Part shown: one piece after another, positions 1 to 6,903 of the stretch
Layout of the letters: each line of letters opens with the position of its first letter
Numbering within the stretch: the stretch's first letter is position 1
From: Bacteroidales bacterium
GTDB lineage: Bacteria; Bacteroidota; Bacteroidia; Bacteroidales; P3
Direction of reading: 5' to 3'
Assembly (NCBI GenBank): GCA_017988355.1
Contig: JAGNRX010000005.1
Span: forward strand, 1 to 15,309
Length of the DNA stretch: 15,309 nt
Notes under the pieces: model-generated
Told to the model about the DNA's origin: nothing
Databases searched by the model: none
Seen by the model: only the letters and a program-made list of their open reading frames with translations
Program-made: the position numbers and the translations under genes

Positions 1-293
1 AATAATCTTTCAACACTGTCACCATCGTTTTGATAGTTCTTTGCTGCATTTATTCCTCCTTGAGCTGAAATTGAGTGAGCTCTTCGTGGAGAATCTGATA
101 TGCAAAATATCTTAACATTAAAACCCAAAGCCCCTAATGAAGCAGCAGCTGATGAACCTGCCAAGCCTGTTCCTACAACAATAACATCTAGTTTTCTTTT
201 GTTTGCAGGATTAACTAACTTTTGACTTGACTTATATTTAGTCCACTTTTCCGATAGCTGACCTTCTGGTATTTTGGAATCAAGTGTGCTCAT
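1..293 (-). CDS. sdhA: Succinate dehydrogenase / fumarate reductase flavoprotein subunit, N-terminal part (runs off window)
   Basis: Only the first 97 codons are inside the window; the gene continues past position 1. The start ATG is at 293-291. After a hydrophilic leader, a beta-strand runs into the FAD-binding dinucleotide motif GTGLAG (about residues 41-46). [11 protein letters not shown] (about 70-80) follows; its His73 matches the histidine that carries covalently bound FAD in this family. The protein is the catalytic subunit interconverting succinate and fumarate on the cytoplasmic face of the membrane. It lies 64 bases downstream of sdhC on the same strand, the usual C-A-(B) order in Bacteroidota; the iron-sulfur subunit should lie beyond the window edge. 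In an anaerobe the complex would run mainly as fumarate reductase (frdA), but direction cannot be told from sequence. The mRNA just before the ATG is almost pure A/T with no Shine-Dalgarno, as is usual in this phylum. Confidence 0.95.
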   Translation of the reverse strand, partial: MSTLDSKIPEGQLSEKWTKYKSSQKLVNPANKRKLDVIVVGTGLAGSSAAASLGALGFNVKIFCISDSPRRAHSISAQGGINAAKNYQNDGDSVERL

Positions 294-357
294 ATCTTAT
301 TATTTTTATTTTTATTTTTAAATTTAAATCTTGTTTTGCTTTAATTGTTTTCAGTTA

Positions 358-1224
358 CTAAAGCATAAACATAAGCCAAAGTGGAATAACTGCAAAACCT
401 AATGGTATTAATACAGCATAAGCTAATGCAACCACATCTACAATAGGAGTGTATTTCTTGTGATTAAATCCAAGAGTTTGAGCTAGTGAACCGAGTGCAT
501 GGAAGAGGTGGAAACCTAATACAATAAACACTATCAAGTAAATAATAGAATATGCTTTATTTGCAAAAAGTTCTAAACTCATATTATAGAAGTCAGGCTC
601 ATAATGTTTGAAGTCATCTCCACAATAAAGTTTAACCTCATCCTTAGTTAGGTTAACCAAGTTCTTTCTGTTTTTATCCAATTTATCCATAGAAACTTGT
701 GAGAAAGCCTGATATTGAGCCATAACAGATGCTTGTTCTTTTTCATTTAGCTCTCCGTTTTGAAGTTTCATCGCTTTTTCTTGGAAATGCTTATCCACTT
801 GTTCTATTTCTGCGGAATATTTCCCTTCGACTAAATCAAACTTAACGAAGTAGAAATTGATGAAGTGAATAACTAAGAAACAAGCAATAACACCACCTGT
901 CCAAATCATGTAACGAGACATAAATGGAGTTTTGGTTTTAGTTGCTACTTTGTAGCGAACAGGTCGAGCCAAGAAGTTTTCGATAGTAAGTAGTATTGCA
1001 ATGATTATGTGGAATAACACAGATGATAGAAGTACTATTTCAAATACTTTCACAATGTAGTTTGTACCCATGAAATGACTTGCATTTCGATACCACTCTC
1101 CACCATCTTCTCTCAATAGGCATAAGTTAATACCTAAATGGACTGGCAAAAACAGCAGAAGGAATAATCCAAAAGCTGCAAGTGCAATCTTTTTTGTTAT
1201 GGAGGCAAATTTTATTAGTTTCAT
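358..1224 (-). CDS. sdhC: Succinate dehydrogenase / fumarate reductase cytochrome b subunit (b558 family), with an enlarged III-IV loop
   Basis: This is a five-helix membrane anchor that would carry two hemes and pass electrons between the menaquinone pool and the flavoprotein/Fe-S subunits. Numbering from the ATG at 1224 (288 aa), hydrophobic helices lie at about 14-36, 56-81, 104-128, 223-248 and 261-285. Histidines inside helices I-IV (H29, H72, H120, H239) fit the four heme ligands of di-heme quinol:fumarate reductases. The basic loop between helices II and III fits the cytoplasm. A TTG-started form nine residues longer is possible, but the ATG is preferred because it starts just before the first helix. 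Helices III and IV are separated by roughly 90 mostly charged residues, making the protein longer than the about 220-230 aa I expect for Bacteroidales homologues. It is the first gene of the sdhC-sdhA unit and has its own promoter about 60 bases upstream. Confidence 0.93.
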   Translation of the reverse strand: MKLIKFASITKKIALAAFGLFLLLFLPVHLGINLCLLREDGGEWYRNASHFMGTNYIVKVFEIVLLSSVLFHIIIAILLTIENFLARPVRYKVATKTKTPFMSRYMIWTGGVIACFLVIHFINFYFVKFDLVEGKYSAEIEQVDKHFQEKAMKLQNGELNEKEQASVMAQYQAFSQVSMDKLDKNRKNLVNLTKDEVKLYCGDDFKHYEPDFYNMSLELFANKAYSIIYLIVFIVLGFHLFHALGSLAQTLGFNHKKYTPIVDVVALAYAVLIPLGFAVIPLWLMFML

Positions 1225-1284
1225 AGACTTTTTGCGTTTTATTTTTATCAATAATATTTATTTCTCTAATAATAATGTAGGTTG

Positions 1285-1315
1285 CAAAGTTAATCATAAT
1301 ATTTCAATTGTCAAA
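1285..1315 (-). promoter_or_regulatory. Bacteroidota-type promoter for sdhC-sdhA
   Basis: Read on the minus strand, TTTG (1315-1312) is followed by a 19-base spacer and TAACTTTG (1292-1285). This matches the Bacteroidota housekeeping consensus TTTG-N19/20-TAnnTTTG at every defined base. Transcription would start near 1278, giving a leader of about 55 bases before the sdhC ATG. The call rests on sequence match and position only. Confidence 0.72.
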
Positions 1316-1387
1316 TTCACAAGACTAAAATTGAAATAATAAATTCAAATCTTTCTTTTATGATTAATATGCTTTTTTTATCCATAC

Positions 1388-1408
1388 AAAGCCAATAATC
1401 AAGGCTTT
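1388..1408. repeat. Short inverted repeat (6-bp arms, 9-base loop)
   Basis: AAAGCC (1388-1393) and GGCTTT (1403-1408) are perfect complements around a 9-base loop. This is one of the few G/C-bearing stems in the gap. In neither direction is it followed by a long T run (only TTTT on the plus strand), so it is a poor intrinsic terminator. It could be a weak terminator for xseB read-through or a structure at the 5' end of a long sdhC leader. Confidence 0.35.
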
Positions 1409-1417
1409 TATCTAATG

Positions 1418-1448
1418 CAAATATAGTGAAAGTATAATATAAAACAAT
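1418..1448 (-). promoter_or_regulatory. Possible second, distal promoter toward sdhC
   Basis: On the minus strand TATATTTG (1425-1418) fully matches the -7 element TAnnTTTG. It is preceded, with a 19-base spacer, by ATTG (1448-1445), one base off the -33 element. Transcription would begin near 1411, giving sdhC a leader of about 190 bases that starts with the inverted repeat at 1388-1408. The region is so AT-rich that a chance match is quite possible. Confidence 0.3.
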
Positions 1449-1538
1449 AGTTTTCTAAGTCTTTGTTTTAATTTTTTCTTTCTTTGATTCAGGAAATTCT
1501 TTCAGCGTATTAATTTTCTATCTCTGCGTTTCATTTTC

Positions 1539-1557
1539 ATAGAGTTTAATCCTCTAT
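1539..1557 (-). terminator. Possible weak terminator hairpin downstream of xseB
   Basis: ATAGAG (1539-1544) and CTCTAT (1552-1557) form a 6-bp stem with a 7-base loop, starting 22 bases after the xseB stop on the minus strand. Position suits a terminator for the long operon, but no U tract follows the stem in the transcript and the stem is short. Confidence 0.25.
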
Positions 1558-1579
1558 AAATTATTTCAAATAATGAAGG

Positions 1580-1789
1580 CTAGTATTCATCATTTGCAAG
1601 ATGTATTTCTTCAATAATTTTGCTCACATCTTCATTAACAGTATTTAAACTCTTTTTGCAATCTTGAATTAAACCGAGGGCTATTTTTATCTTCTCTGTC
1701 ATTTCATCAATTGCTATATCACCCTTTTCCAAATCCTTTACTATATGGGTAAGTTCTTCAAATTTCTGAGTATAGGTTTCTGTTTTCAT
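1580..1789 (-). CDS. xseB: Exodeoxyribonuclease VII small subunit
   Basis: This 69-residue, mostly helical acidic protein has the XseB pattern. The N-terminal stretch contains YTQKFEEL, a central LEKGDIAIDEM matches the family's 'LExGdl.Ldem' core, and a second helix contains a Cys-Lys-Lys-Ser-Leu segment. XseB packs against XseA to make the single-strand-specific exonuclease VII, which trims DNA ends in mismatch repair and recombination in the cytoplasm. Its ATG overlaps the xseA stop by four bases (ATGA), so the two subunits are translationally coupled. It is the last gene of the ten-gene minus-strand run. Length is normal for the family. Confidence 0.9.
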   Translation of the reverse strand: MKTETYTQKFEELTHIVKDLEKGDIAIDEMTEKIKIALGLIQDCKKSLNTVNEDVSKIIEEIHLANDEY

Positions 1790-2928
1790 ATCGTGTTTGT
1801 TGTTTCTATATCCTCAACTCTTGATATTATTTTTCCATCTGCAAAGAGGGTTATTAGTGTTTCTCCTTTTTCAGCATCAGAAGCTGTTTTTACTATTTTA
1901 TTATCAATATATGATATTGAATATCCTCTTTTCAATAAGTTTTTTGGATCTAAGATTTCAAGTATTTGCTGAAAATGATTTAGAGTTTGATTTTCTCTTT
2001 CAATTCTTTTTGATGCACTATTAAATATCTTTTGCTTAATGTCTTTGAGAGTCTGATCAAATGTTCTAAAGCTGGAGATAATATAATCTGCTAAGTCAGT
2101 TGGGGTTATTGCAGTTTTGTTTGAAACCATTTCAGAGACAGTTTCATTTGTTGAATGCCCAATTCCTGTTAGGATGGGTAAGGGGAAAACTGCTATCCTT
2201 TTAACTAAATCATAATTATTATAGCAAGCAAGTCCTATGTCGCCTCCACCTCCTCTGATAATTAGGACGCAATCGAAATGATTCTTCACAATCTCAATCG
2301 TATCTAAGGCCATAATCATACTTTCTACTGCATTATCACCCTGGAGCAAGGATGGGAAGAGATGGGTAAAGATTTTGTAATGAGGCTCTTCCTTTTTAAT
2401 TATGTTCATGAAATCCGAATAGCCTTTACTTGTCTCAACAGATATAATTGCTATTCTTTTTGGTAGAATTGGCATTTGAAGCTTTCTATTTTTATCCCAA
2501 ATCCCTTCTTCTTTTATTTTTTTAATTGTTTCTTGACGCTCCTTTTCAAGCTCTCCAAGAGTGAAGAGAGGGTCAATATCTAAAATTCTTAGGCTTAGTC
2601 CATAGAGAGCATCAAAAGAAATCCTGCAATGTAATAGGGCTGTAATTCCTTCTTTTATTGGATCTTTGGTTATTGAAATGAATTTATTATTAATTCTATT
2701 ATAGTCGTCTTTCCAAATTAAGGCTCTGGTTTGAGCTACTATTTTGTTCTCAACCTTTTCAACTAAATCGGGATAAGAATGTCCAGAATGAATATAGTGG
2801 TTGAGCTTCATGATTTCTGCCTTAACCCAAAAGCTTGAAGTGTAGCGGTTGAGCAAAGTTTTCTGAATACTTGAAAGAGTTTCAAGAAGGGTAAAGTACT
2901 TTATTGGATTATTTTCTTCTTCTTCCAT
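1786..2928 (-). CDS. xseA: Exodeoxyribonuclease VII large subunit
   Basis: This is the catalytic subunit of exonuclease VII (380 aa). The N-terminal third (about 10-118) fits the OB-fold DNA-binding domain, with FWVKAEI at 33-39. The catalytic domain starts near LPKRIAIISVETSKGYSDF (155-173). It includes RGGGGD (225-230) and GIGHSTNETVSEM (255-267), and then KTAITPTDLADYI. The Bacteroidota form of the active-site loop often has Asn-Glu where E. coli has Thr-Asp, so this variant looks normal. The C-terminal KNLLKRGYSI and the following beta-rich tail are also family hallmarks. The protein is shorter than the 456 aa of E. coli, mainly through a reduced coiled-coil region between about 285 and 325. 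It starts 2 bases after the TPR-like gene and overlaps xseB by 4 bases. Confidence 0.93.
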   Translation of the reverse strand: MEEEENNPIKYFTLLETLSSIQKTLLNRYTSSFWVKAEIMKLNHYIHSGHSYPDLVEKVENKIVAQTRALIWKDDYNRINNKFISITKDPIKEGITALLHCRISFDALYGLSLRILDIDPLFTLGELEKERQETIKKIKEEGIWDKNRKLQMPILPKRIAIISVETSKGYSDFMNIIKKEEPHYKIFTHLFPSLLQGDNAVESMIMALDTIEIVKNHFDCVLIIRGGGGDIGLACYNNYDLVKRIAVFPLPILTGIGHSTNETVSEMVSNKTAITPTDLADYIISSFRTFDQTLKDIKQKIFNSASKRIERENQTLNHFQQILEILDPKNLLKRGYSISYIDNKIVKTASDAEKGETLITLFADGKIISRVEDIETTNTI

Positions 2929-2930
2929 AG

Positions 2931-5135
2931 CTAAAACTTTTTACGCCATTCAATCAAGTGTTTTTTGTAGCTTTTGTAAAAGGGTTTAAACCATTTATCA
3001 TTCTTGAATTTATCATCAACAATATTACTTTCTCTTATTTTATCGGAACGTTTAACAAGGTCAAGTGACATCATCATTCCTATTTTCTTTTGTGCATCTT
3101 TTGTTTGTTTACTCTTATAGCCTAAGTCTTTCAATGCACCTAAGGCTTCAAGCGAACTAAAATAGAGCCTGTATTTAATTACCTCTTCAATGCTTTTGAT
3201 TATTAGGTCGTCATTACCAATATTAACTAAAACTGTTCTTAGAGGTTGATGCTCTACACTCATTTCCCAAAGTGCGTTTTCTGTCCAAAATTCTTCTAAA
3301 GCAGCATAGTCTTTTATAAAGCCTAATGTGTCGCCAATATCGAGCTTTTGCATCACACCTTGCTTCATGCCAACATATTCCAATGGTTTTTCAATCTGTC
3401 TTTTCAAAAGTCTAACCTTTTGTTTGTCTAATCTACACTCAAAAGAGCCTTTAACTTGCATTGCAGTGTTAATAAGTTGGTCAGCTTTATAGAAATCGTT
3501 CCTCCTTATACAATCAAGAATATTATAAACAAAACCATCTACTTCGTCTTGTTTCTTTTCACAAACTTTCTTATCGATAACCCTTAAATAGCTATTCATT
3601 ATATTAACTATCGTAGGGTCGTTTTCCATTTTATAGGTAGTGATTAGATCGTTTGTTTTAGCAACTAAACTATCTGCCTTACGAACCTCTCCTTGGAAAA
3701 TTGCATACTCAGCTGCCGACATTCTTCTTGCAGTTATTTCTCTAATAGCGGAGGTGTACATCTTATCAACTTCTTTTTTTTCGGCATCAATTTTTGCAAG
3801 TCTATTGGCTGATTCCAAAACTTCTAATGCCTTCTCATAGTTGTTAACAGTCATAAATGTTCTGCTTTCAAAGAACTTATCGTCTATTTCTTTTCTTAGG
3901 TTTTTTGTTTTGGTTTGTTCAACAGCTAAGGATTTCTCAGGTAAAGGGTTGTCGGAGGATGGGATATATTGTTTTTCAATTTCCTTAACCTTTGCTTCTG
4001 CATCCGATAGGCTATCCTTGATGAATTTAGCATATTGTTCAGTGTAGCCTTGAACAGGGCTTGCTTTTTCAAGTGAGTCAAGCTTTTGGTCTGTTGGAGT
4101 AGTTGTCCCTATAATTTGAGCAAGTAGCCTAAGCATTTCAGCTTCATATTCACCACCAACTAATGCCAGCAATTCTTTTGTTTTCCTAATAAGGTCGTGT
4201 TTAGCTTCGTTATTTTTTGCTGTGTTTAGATCTTTTATTTGAGAAATATAAGAGTTAACAATTGTTCTTACAAGATTGTCGAAGCTTGTTGTGTCAGTTA
4301 TTGATTGTCGGTTTCTTTGGAAGTAATCGTAGGTGTTTTGGACAAAATCAGCGGCAACGTCTGCCCTTCCAATATTTATAGCTTTATTAGTAACCTCAAT
4401 ATGGTCTTTATAAATTCCAGACCTACATCTGTCCAGATTTGCTTTAACAAATGCCTTATTACAAATTCCATATAAATCTACGTCACAGTAGGAGTTAAGT
4501 TCAGTTAGTATATCAACAGCATAGGCATACTTACCTTGATTTATTAGAGATATTGATTTTAGTAGGTTTTTATCGTAAGCAAATGCTATTAAGTTTTGAC
4601 ACAGCTGGGTTTCCTCCTTGTCAGGATTCATGGTTGAAAGGATGTTAGTAAGCTTATTAGTTGTTAAGACTATTTTCCCACTATCTAGAGTTATTTTTGC
4701 CAGCTCGTAGTTTGCCATAACATTTTTAGGGTCAGCTTGTACTGCTTTATTTAGAAATTCAGTTGCCTTTTCTTTATTGTTATTTGAAATTGCTCCTATG
4801 GCTTTCCTATAATACCAGTTTCCAATCCTTGGTTCCAAGAATTCTATCATTTCTGTATTTTGCTTAACCAGAGTTTTTAGTTCGAATAGTTTTGCATAGA
4901 TTTGATTGTCGGTTTTATGTATTTCATACTTTTCAAGAGTTTTGTTAGCTGTTTGAAGTTGATAGGTGTAAACAGGTATCATATCGAGATTTTCAGAAGA
5001 TATCTGAGACAGAATTTCTATTTGTTTATGTATATCAGATAGAATATCATTTCTCTGTGAATCGGATAAGACTTGAGATATCGATATTAAAGGTATTGAG
5101 AAGAAAAGTATGACAATAAAAAAACGCTTTAGCAT
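2931..5135 (-). CDS. Secreted TPR-like helical repeat protein of unknown function
   Basis: I do not recognise this 734-residue protein as a named family. Residues 1-20 are a classic signal peptide (MLKR, hydrophobic core, then ISIS) with probable cleavage before Gln21; there is no lipobox, so a soluble periplasmic or exported protein is likely. The rest is almost entirely amphipathic helix. One clear tetratricopeptide-like unit lies at about 106-140 (WYYRKAIGA, then EKATEFLNKAVQADPKN), with probable degenerate repeats at about 195-235 and 425-495. A Pro/Ser-rich hinge sits near 390-402. The C-terminus is strongly basic (WFKPFYKSYKKHLIEWRKKF). No catalytic motif is visible, nor a recognisable T9SS C-terminal sorting domain. 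It begins 31 bases after the group B hydrogenase gene and ends 2 bases before xseA, so it is probably co-transcribed with both. A scaffold or protein-interaction role is an inference from the repeats only. Confidence 0.8.
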   Translation of the reverse strand: MLKRFFIVILFFSIPLISISQVLSDSQRNDILSDIHKQIEILSQISSENLDMIPVYTYQLQTANKTLEKYEIHKTDNQIYAKLFELKTLVKQNTEMIEFLEPRIGNWYYRKAIGAISNNNKEKATEFLNKAVQADPKNVMANYELAKITLDSGKIVLTTNKLTNILSTMNPDKEETQLCQNLIAFAYDKNLLKSISLINQGKYAYAVDILTELNSYCDVDLYGICNKAFVKANLDRCRSGIYKDHIEVTNKAINIGRADVAADFVQNTYDYFQRNRQSITDTTSFDNLVRTIVNSYISQIKDLNTAKNNEAKHDLIRKTKELLALVGGEYEAEMLRLLAQIIGTTTPTDQKLDSLEKASPVQGYTEQYAKFIKDSLSDAEAKVKEIEKQYIPSSDNPLPEKSLAVEQTKTKNLRKEIDDKFFESRTFMTVNNYEKALEVLESANRLAKIDAEKKEVDKMYTSAIREITARRMSAAEYAIFQGEVRKADSLVAKTNDLITTYKMENDPTIVNIMNSYLRVIDKKVCEKKQDEVDGFVYNILDCIRRNDFYKADQLINTAMQVKGSFECRLDKQKVRLLKRQIEKPLEYVGMKQGVMQKLDIGDTLGFIKDYAALEEFWTENALWEMSVEHQPLRTVLVNIGNDDLIIKSIEEVIKYRLYFSSLEALGALKDLGYKSKQTKDAQKKIGMMMSLDLVKRSDKIRESNIVDDKFKNDKWFKPFYKSYKKHLIEWRKKF

Positions 5136-5166
5136 AGTATTATTTTATATTTTTAGAGTTGATGCT

Positions 5167-6588
5167 TTATTTTGTTTGAGGGATTATGATTCTTGCTGAT
5201 GTTTTTGGATTAGCAATTGTATCGCATCCATTCACACATCCTCCTGGACAAGACATAACTTCAATAAAATTCCCTGGACATTCTCCAGTTTTTGCATATT
5301 GTTTCAGCTGGCGAATGTTCGCTTTATTCAGTCCGTCAATAATAATTTCATTAACTATAGATGCATCTGTAAGGGTTTGTTTAACTGAGTCAACAACTCC
5401 TGCAATCATTGCAAAACCTCTTCCGTGACCAAAAATACTTGGATCAAATTCAGTAGGTTCACAATTGTCGATATCTATTTCTGCTGCATTGAAAAGAGCT
5501 TCAAGTTCTTCGTAAGTTATTACATAGTCAACTTCTTCTGTTCTAAATGCTTCACTTCTTTTCCCAACACAAGGGCTTAAGAAAACTGTAATAGCATCTG
5601 GGTTTGCTTCTTTAACCAGTTTTGCAGTGTAAACCATTGGAGAAAGCGTGGTTGAAACATAAGGCACTATTTCAGGAATATGTTTATAAACTAAGTTCAT
5701 CCAAGAAGGGCAGCAAGATGTTGTCATAAATGGAGCTCCTTCATGTAGTCTTTCAAGCAGTTCTTCTCTTTCGTGTTCTGTTGTTACGTTTGCTCCTTTT
5801 GCAACTTCAACAACATCATCAAATCCTAATTTTTTAATTGCAGTCAGAACTTTCCTATAATCGCTTTTGAATTGTCCTCCAAGTGAAGGTGCAGCCAATG
5901 CAACAACTTTACCTCCTTTAAGAATATGCTTGAAAACATCAACCATAAAGGTCTTTTCCATAATTGCACCAAATGGACAAGCTACCATACATTTACCACA
6001 GTAAATACATTTATCTGGGTCAATATGCTCTATTCCATTTTCATCTTTTGATATTGCATTAACAGGACAAGATTCCTCGCAAGGAACAGGTTGAAAAATG
6101 ATTGCATGGAAAGGACAAGCTTGCAGACACAGTCCACAATTAATACATTTTGAAGGATCAATTATCGCTTGGGTCTCTCCAATTTTTATTGCATCTTTCT
6201 TACAAGCATATATACATGGTCTTGCAACACAAGTTCTGCAAAGGTTGGTTACTACATAACTACTTTTTACACAAGATGAACAAGCCTCATCAACAACTGT
6301 CATCATTACATCAGAAGTCTCATTTCTCTCAATTGCTTTTACTGCATATTCAGAAATTGGGGTTAACTCATCTGTTTCATCATATATATTATATCCTAAA
6401 AGAGCCATAAGTTTATATCTTATAACTGCTCTTTCTTTGTGAATACAACAACGAGTCTTGACTGCTTCCCTTGGTCTCATTTCCACAGGAATTCTATCAA
6501 TCTTTTCTATAACTTTATCTTCTATTATCAGTTTTGATAATCTTTGTATTATCTCACGACGAATCTCTACCGCATTATTAATTGCCAT
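5167..6588 (-). CDS. Monomeric [FeFe]-hydrogenase, group B-type
   Basis: The protein (473 aa) is predicted to interconvert H2 with protons and electrons, exchanging electrons with ferredoxin-type partners in the cytoplasm. The N-terminal half is rich in cysteines: CC at 47-48, C103/C106, C117-x2-C-x4-C-x3-C129, C148-x2-C-x2-C-x3-C158, C170/C174 and C194-x2-C-x2-C-x3-C204. This is enough for two classical [4Fe-4S] clusters and probably one or two more. The H-cluster motifs follow: L1 TSCCPSW (290-296), L2 SPCVGKRSE (338-346) and L3 EVMSCPGGCVNGC (443-455). All expected ligands (C293, C340, C447, C451), the proton-relay Cys292 and a Lys at 343 are present, so an active enzyme is expected. The start region (CCIHKERAVIRYK, then ELTPISEYA) resembles what I recall of the group B1/B3 family found in Bacteroidales and Clostridia, whose physiological role is not settled. 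The HydEFG maturases it needs are not in the window. Confidence 0.9.
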   Translation of the reverse strand: MAINNAVEIRREIIQRLSKLIIEDKVIEKIDRIPVEMRPREAVKTRCCIHKERAVIRYKLMALLGYNIYDETDELTPISEYAVKAIERNETSDVMMTVVDEACSSCVKSSYVVTNLCRTCVARPCIYACKKDAIKIGETQAIIDPSKCINCGLCLQACPFHAIIFQPVPCEESCPVNAISKDENGIEHIDPDKCIYCGKCMVACPFGAIMEKTFMVDVFKHILKGGKVVALAAPSLGGQFKSDYRKVLTAIKKLGFDDVVEVAKGANVTTEHEREELLERLHEGAPFMTTSCCPSWMNLVYKHIPEIVPYVSTTLSPMVYTAKLVKEANPDAITVFLSPCVGKRSEAFRTEEVDYVITYEELEALFNAAEIDIDNCEPTEFDPSIFGHGRGFAMIAGVVDSVKQTLTDASIVNEIIIDGLNKANIRQLKQYAKTGECPGNFIEVMSCPGGCVNGCDTIANPKTSARIIIPQTK

Positions 6589-6622
6589 AGTAATCTAATT
6601 TTTTTGTTAATGATAAAAAAGT

Positions 6623-6877
6623 TTACCTCTCTATTCCTAGCTGGGAATATATCTCATTTAGTAGTTTGTCTTCCGTACATTCTGTAATTAAAACATCTCC
6701 TACTTTTGCATAAGGTGGTTTTGATGTCTCCTTTTCTTCATCACAACCAAGGCATGCAGAGCCAACAAAGACAACCTTATCCTTTATTGCTTCAGGAAGA
6801 TTATCTTTTATTTTTATTAGGTCAGAACCTCCTGTAATGTAGCAGTATGTTCCCACACATATTCTTATATTTAACAT
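6623..6877 (-). CDS. Small thioredoxin-fold [2Fe-2S] ferredoxin-like protein with an atypical second Cys pair
   Basis: This 84-residue protein resembles the thioredoxin-like [2Fe-2S] ferredoxins related to NuoE/HydC. The first pair, C7-x4-C12 (CVGTYC), has the normal spacing. The second pair is SACLGCDEEKE, which gives C42-x2-C45 instead of the usual C-x3-C, followed by a charged insert rather than the usual Gly-Pro loop. A fifth cysteine lies at 67. It may therefore bind an altered cluster or act as a disulfide/thiol carrier. It sits between the phosphatase (26-base gap) and the group B hydrogenase (34-base gap), so it is a likely electron-transfer or signalling partner of one of them. The family call is moderate; the link to hydrogenase is from position. 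Confidence 0.75.
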   Translation of the reverse strand: MLNIRICVGTYCYITGGSDLIKIKDNLPEAIKDKVVFVGSACLGCDEEKETSKPPYAKVGDVLITECTEDKLLNEIYSQLGIER

Positions 6878-6903
6878 ATTTAATTTGGTATTAAGGGTTG
6901 GTA

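Larger units (their letters stand above)
1225..1579. other. Non-coding intergenic region between xseB and sdhC
   Basis: This 355-base AT-rich gap contains no convincing gene on either strand. It holds the sdhC promoter (1285-1315), a weaker second promoter candidate (1418-1448), and two short inverted repeats (1388-1408 and 1539-1557). Both flanking genes are on the minus strand, so it must contain the end of the xseB transcript as well as the start of the sdhC transcript. No tRNA, small-RNA or riboswitch fold is recognisable by eye. Confidence 0.7.

Noticed and set aside
294..357. Palindrome TTTAAATTTAAA (317-328) and repeated TATTTT units upstream of sdhA as an operator or repeat element
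   Set aside because: The stretch is A/T-only low complexity, typical of sequences before Bacteroidota start codons; the palindrome is expected by chance there.
1225..1251. A TTG-initiated nine-residue extension of SdhC
   Set aside because: The ATG at 1224 lies immediately before the first membrane helix and suits the family better; the extra residues are low-complexity Lys/Ile with no supporting signal.
1745..2024. Two plus-strand open frames opposite xseA/xseB
   Set aside because: They are hydrophobic, Phe/Leu/Ser-rich translations of the reverse of confidently assigned genes and match no family.
5136..5166. Possible operon boundary between the group B hydrogenase and the TPR-like gene
   Set aside because: The 31-base gap shows neither a hairpin with a U tract nor a TAnnTTTG element, so no boundary can be supported.
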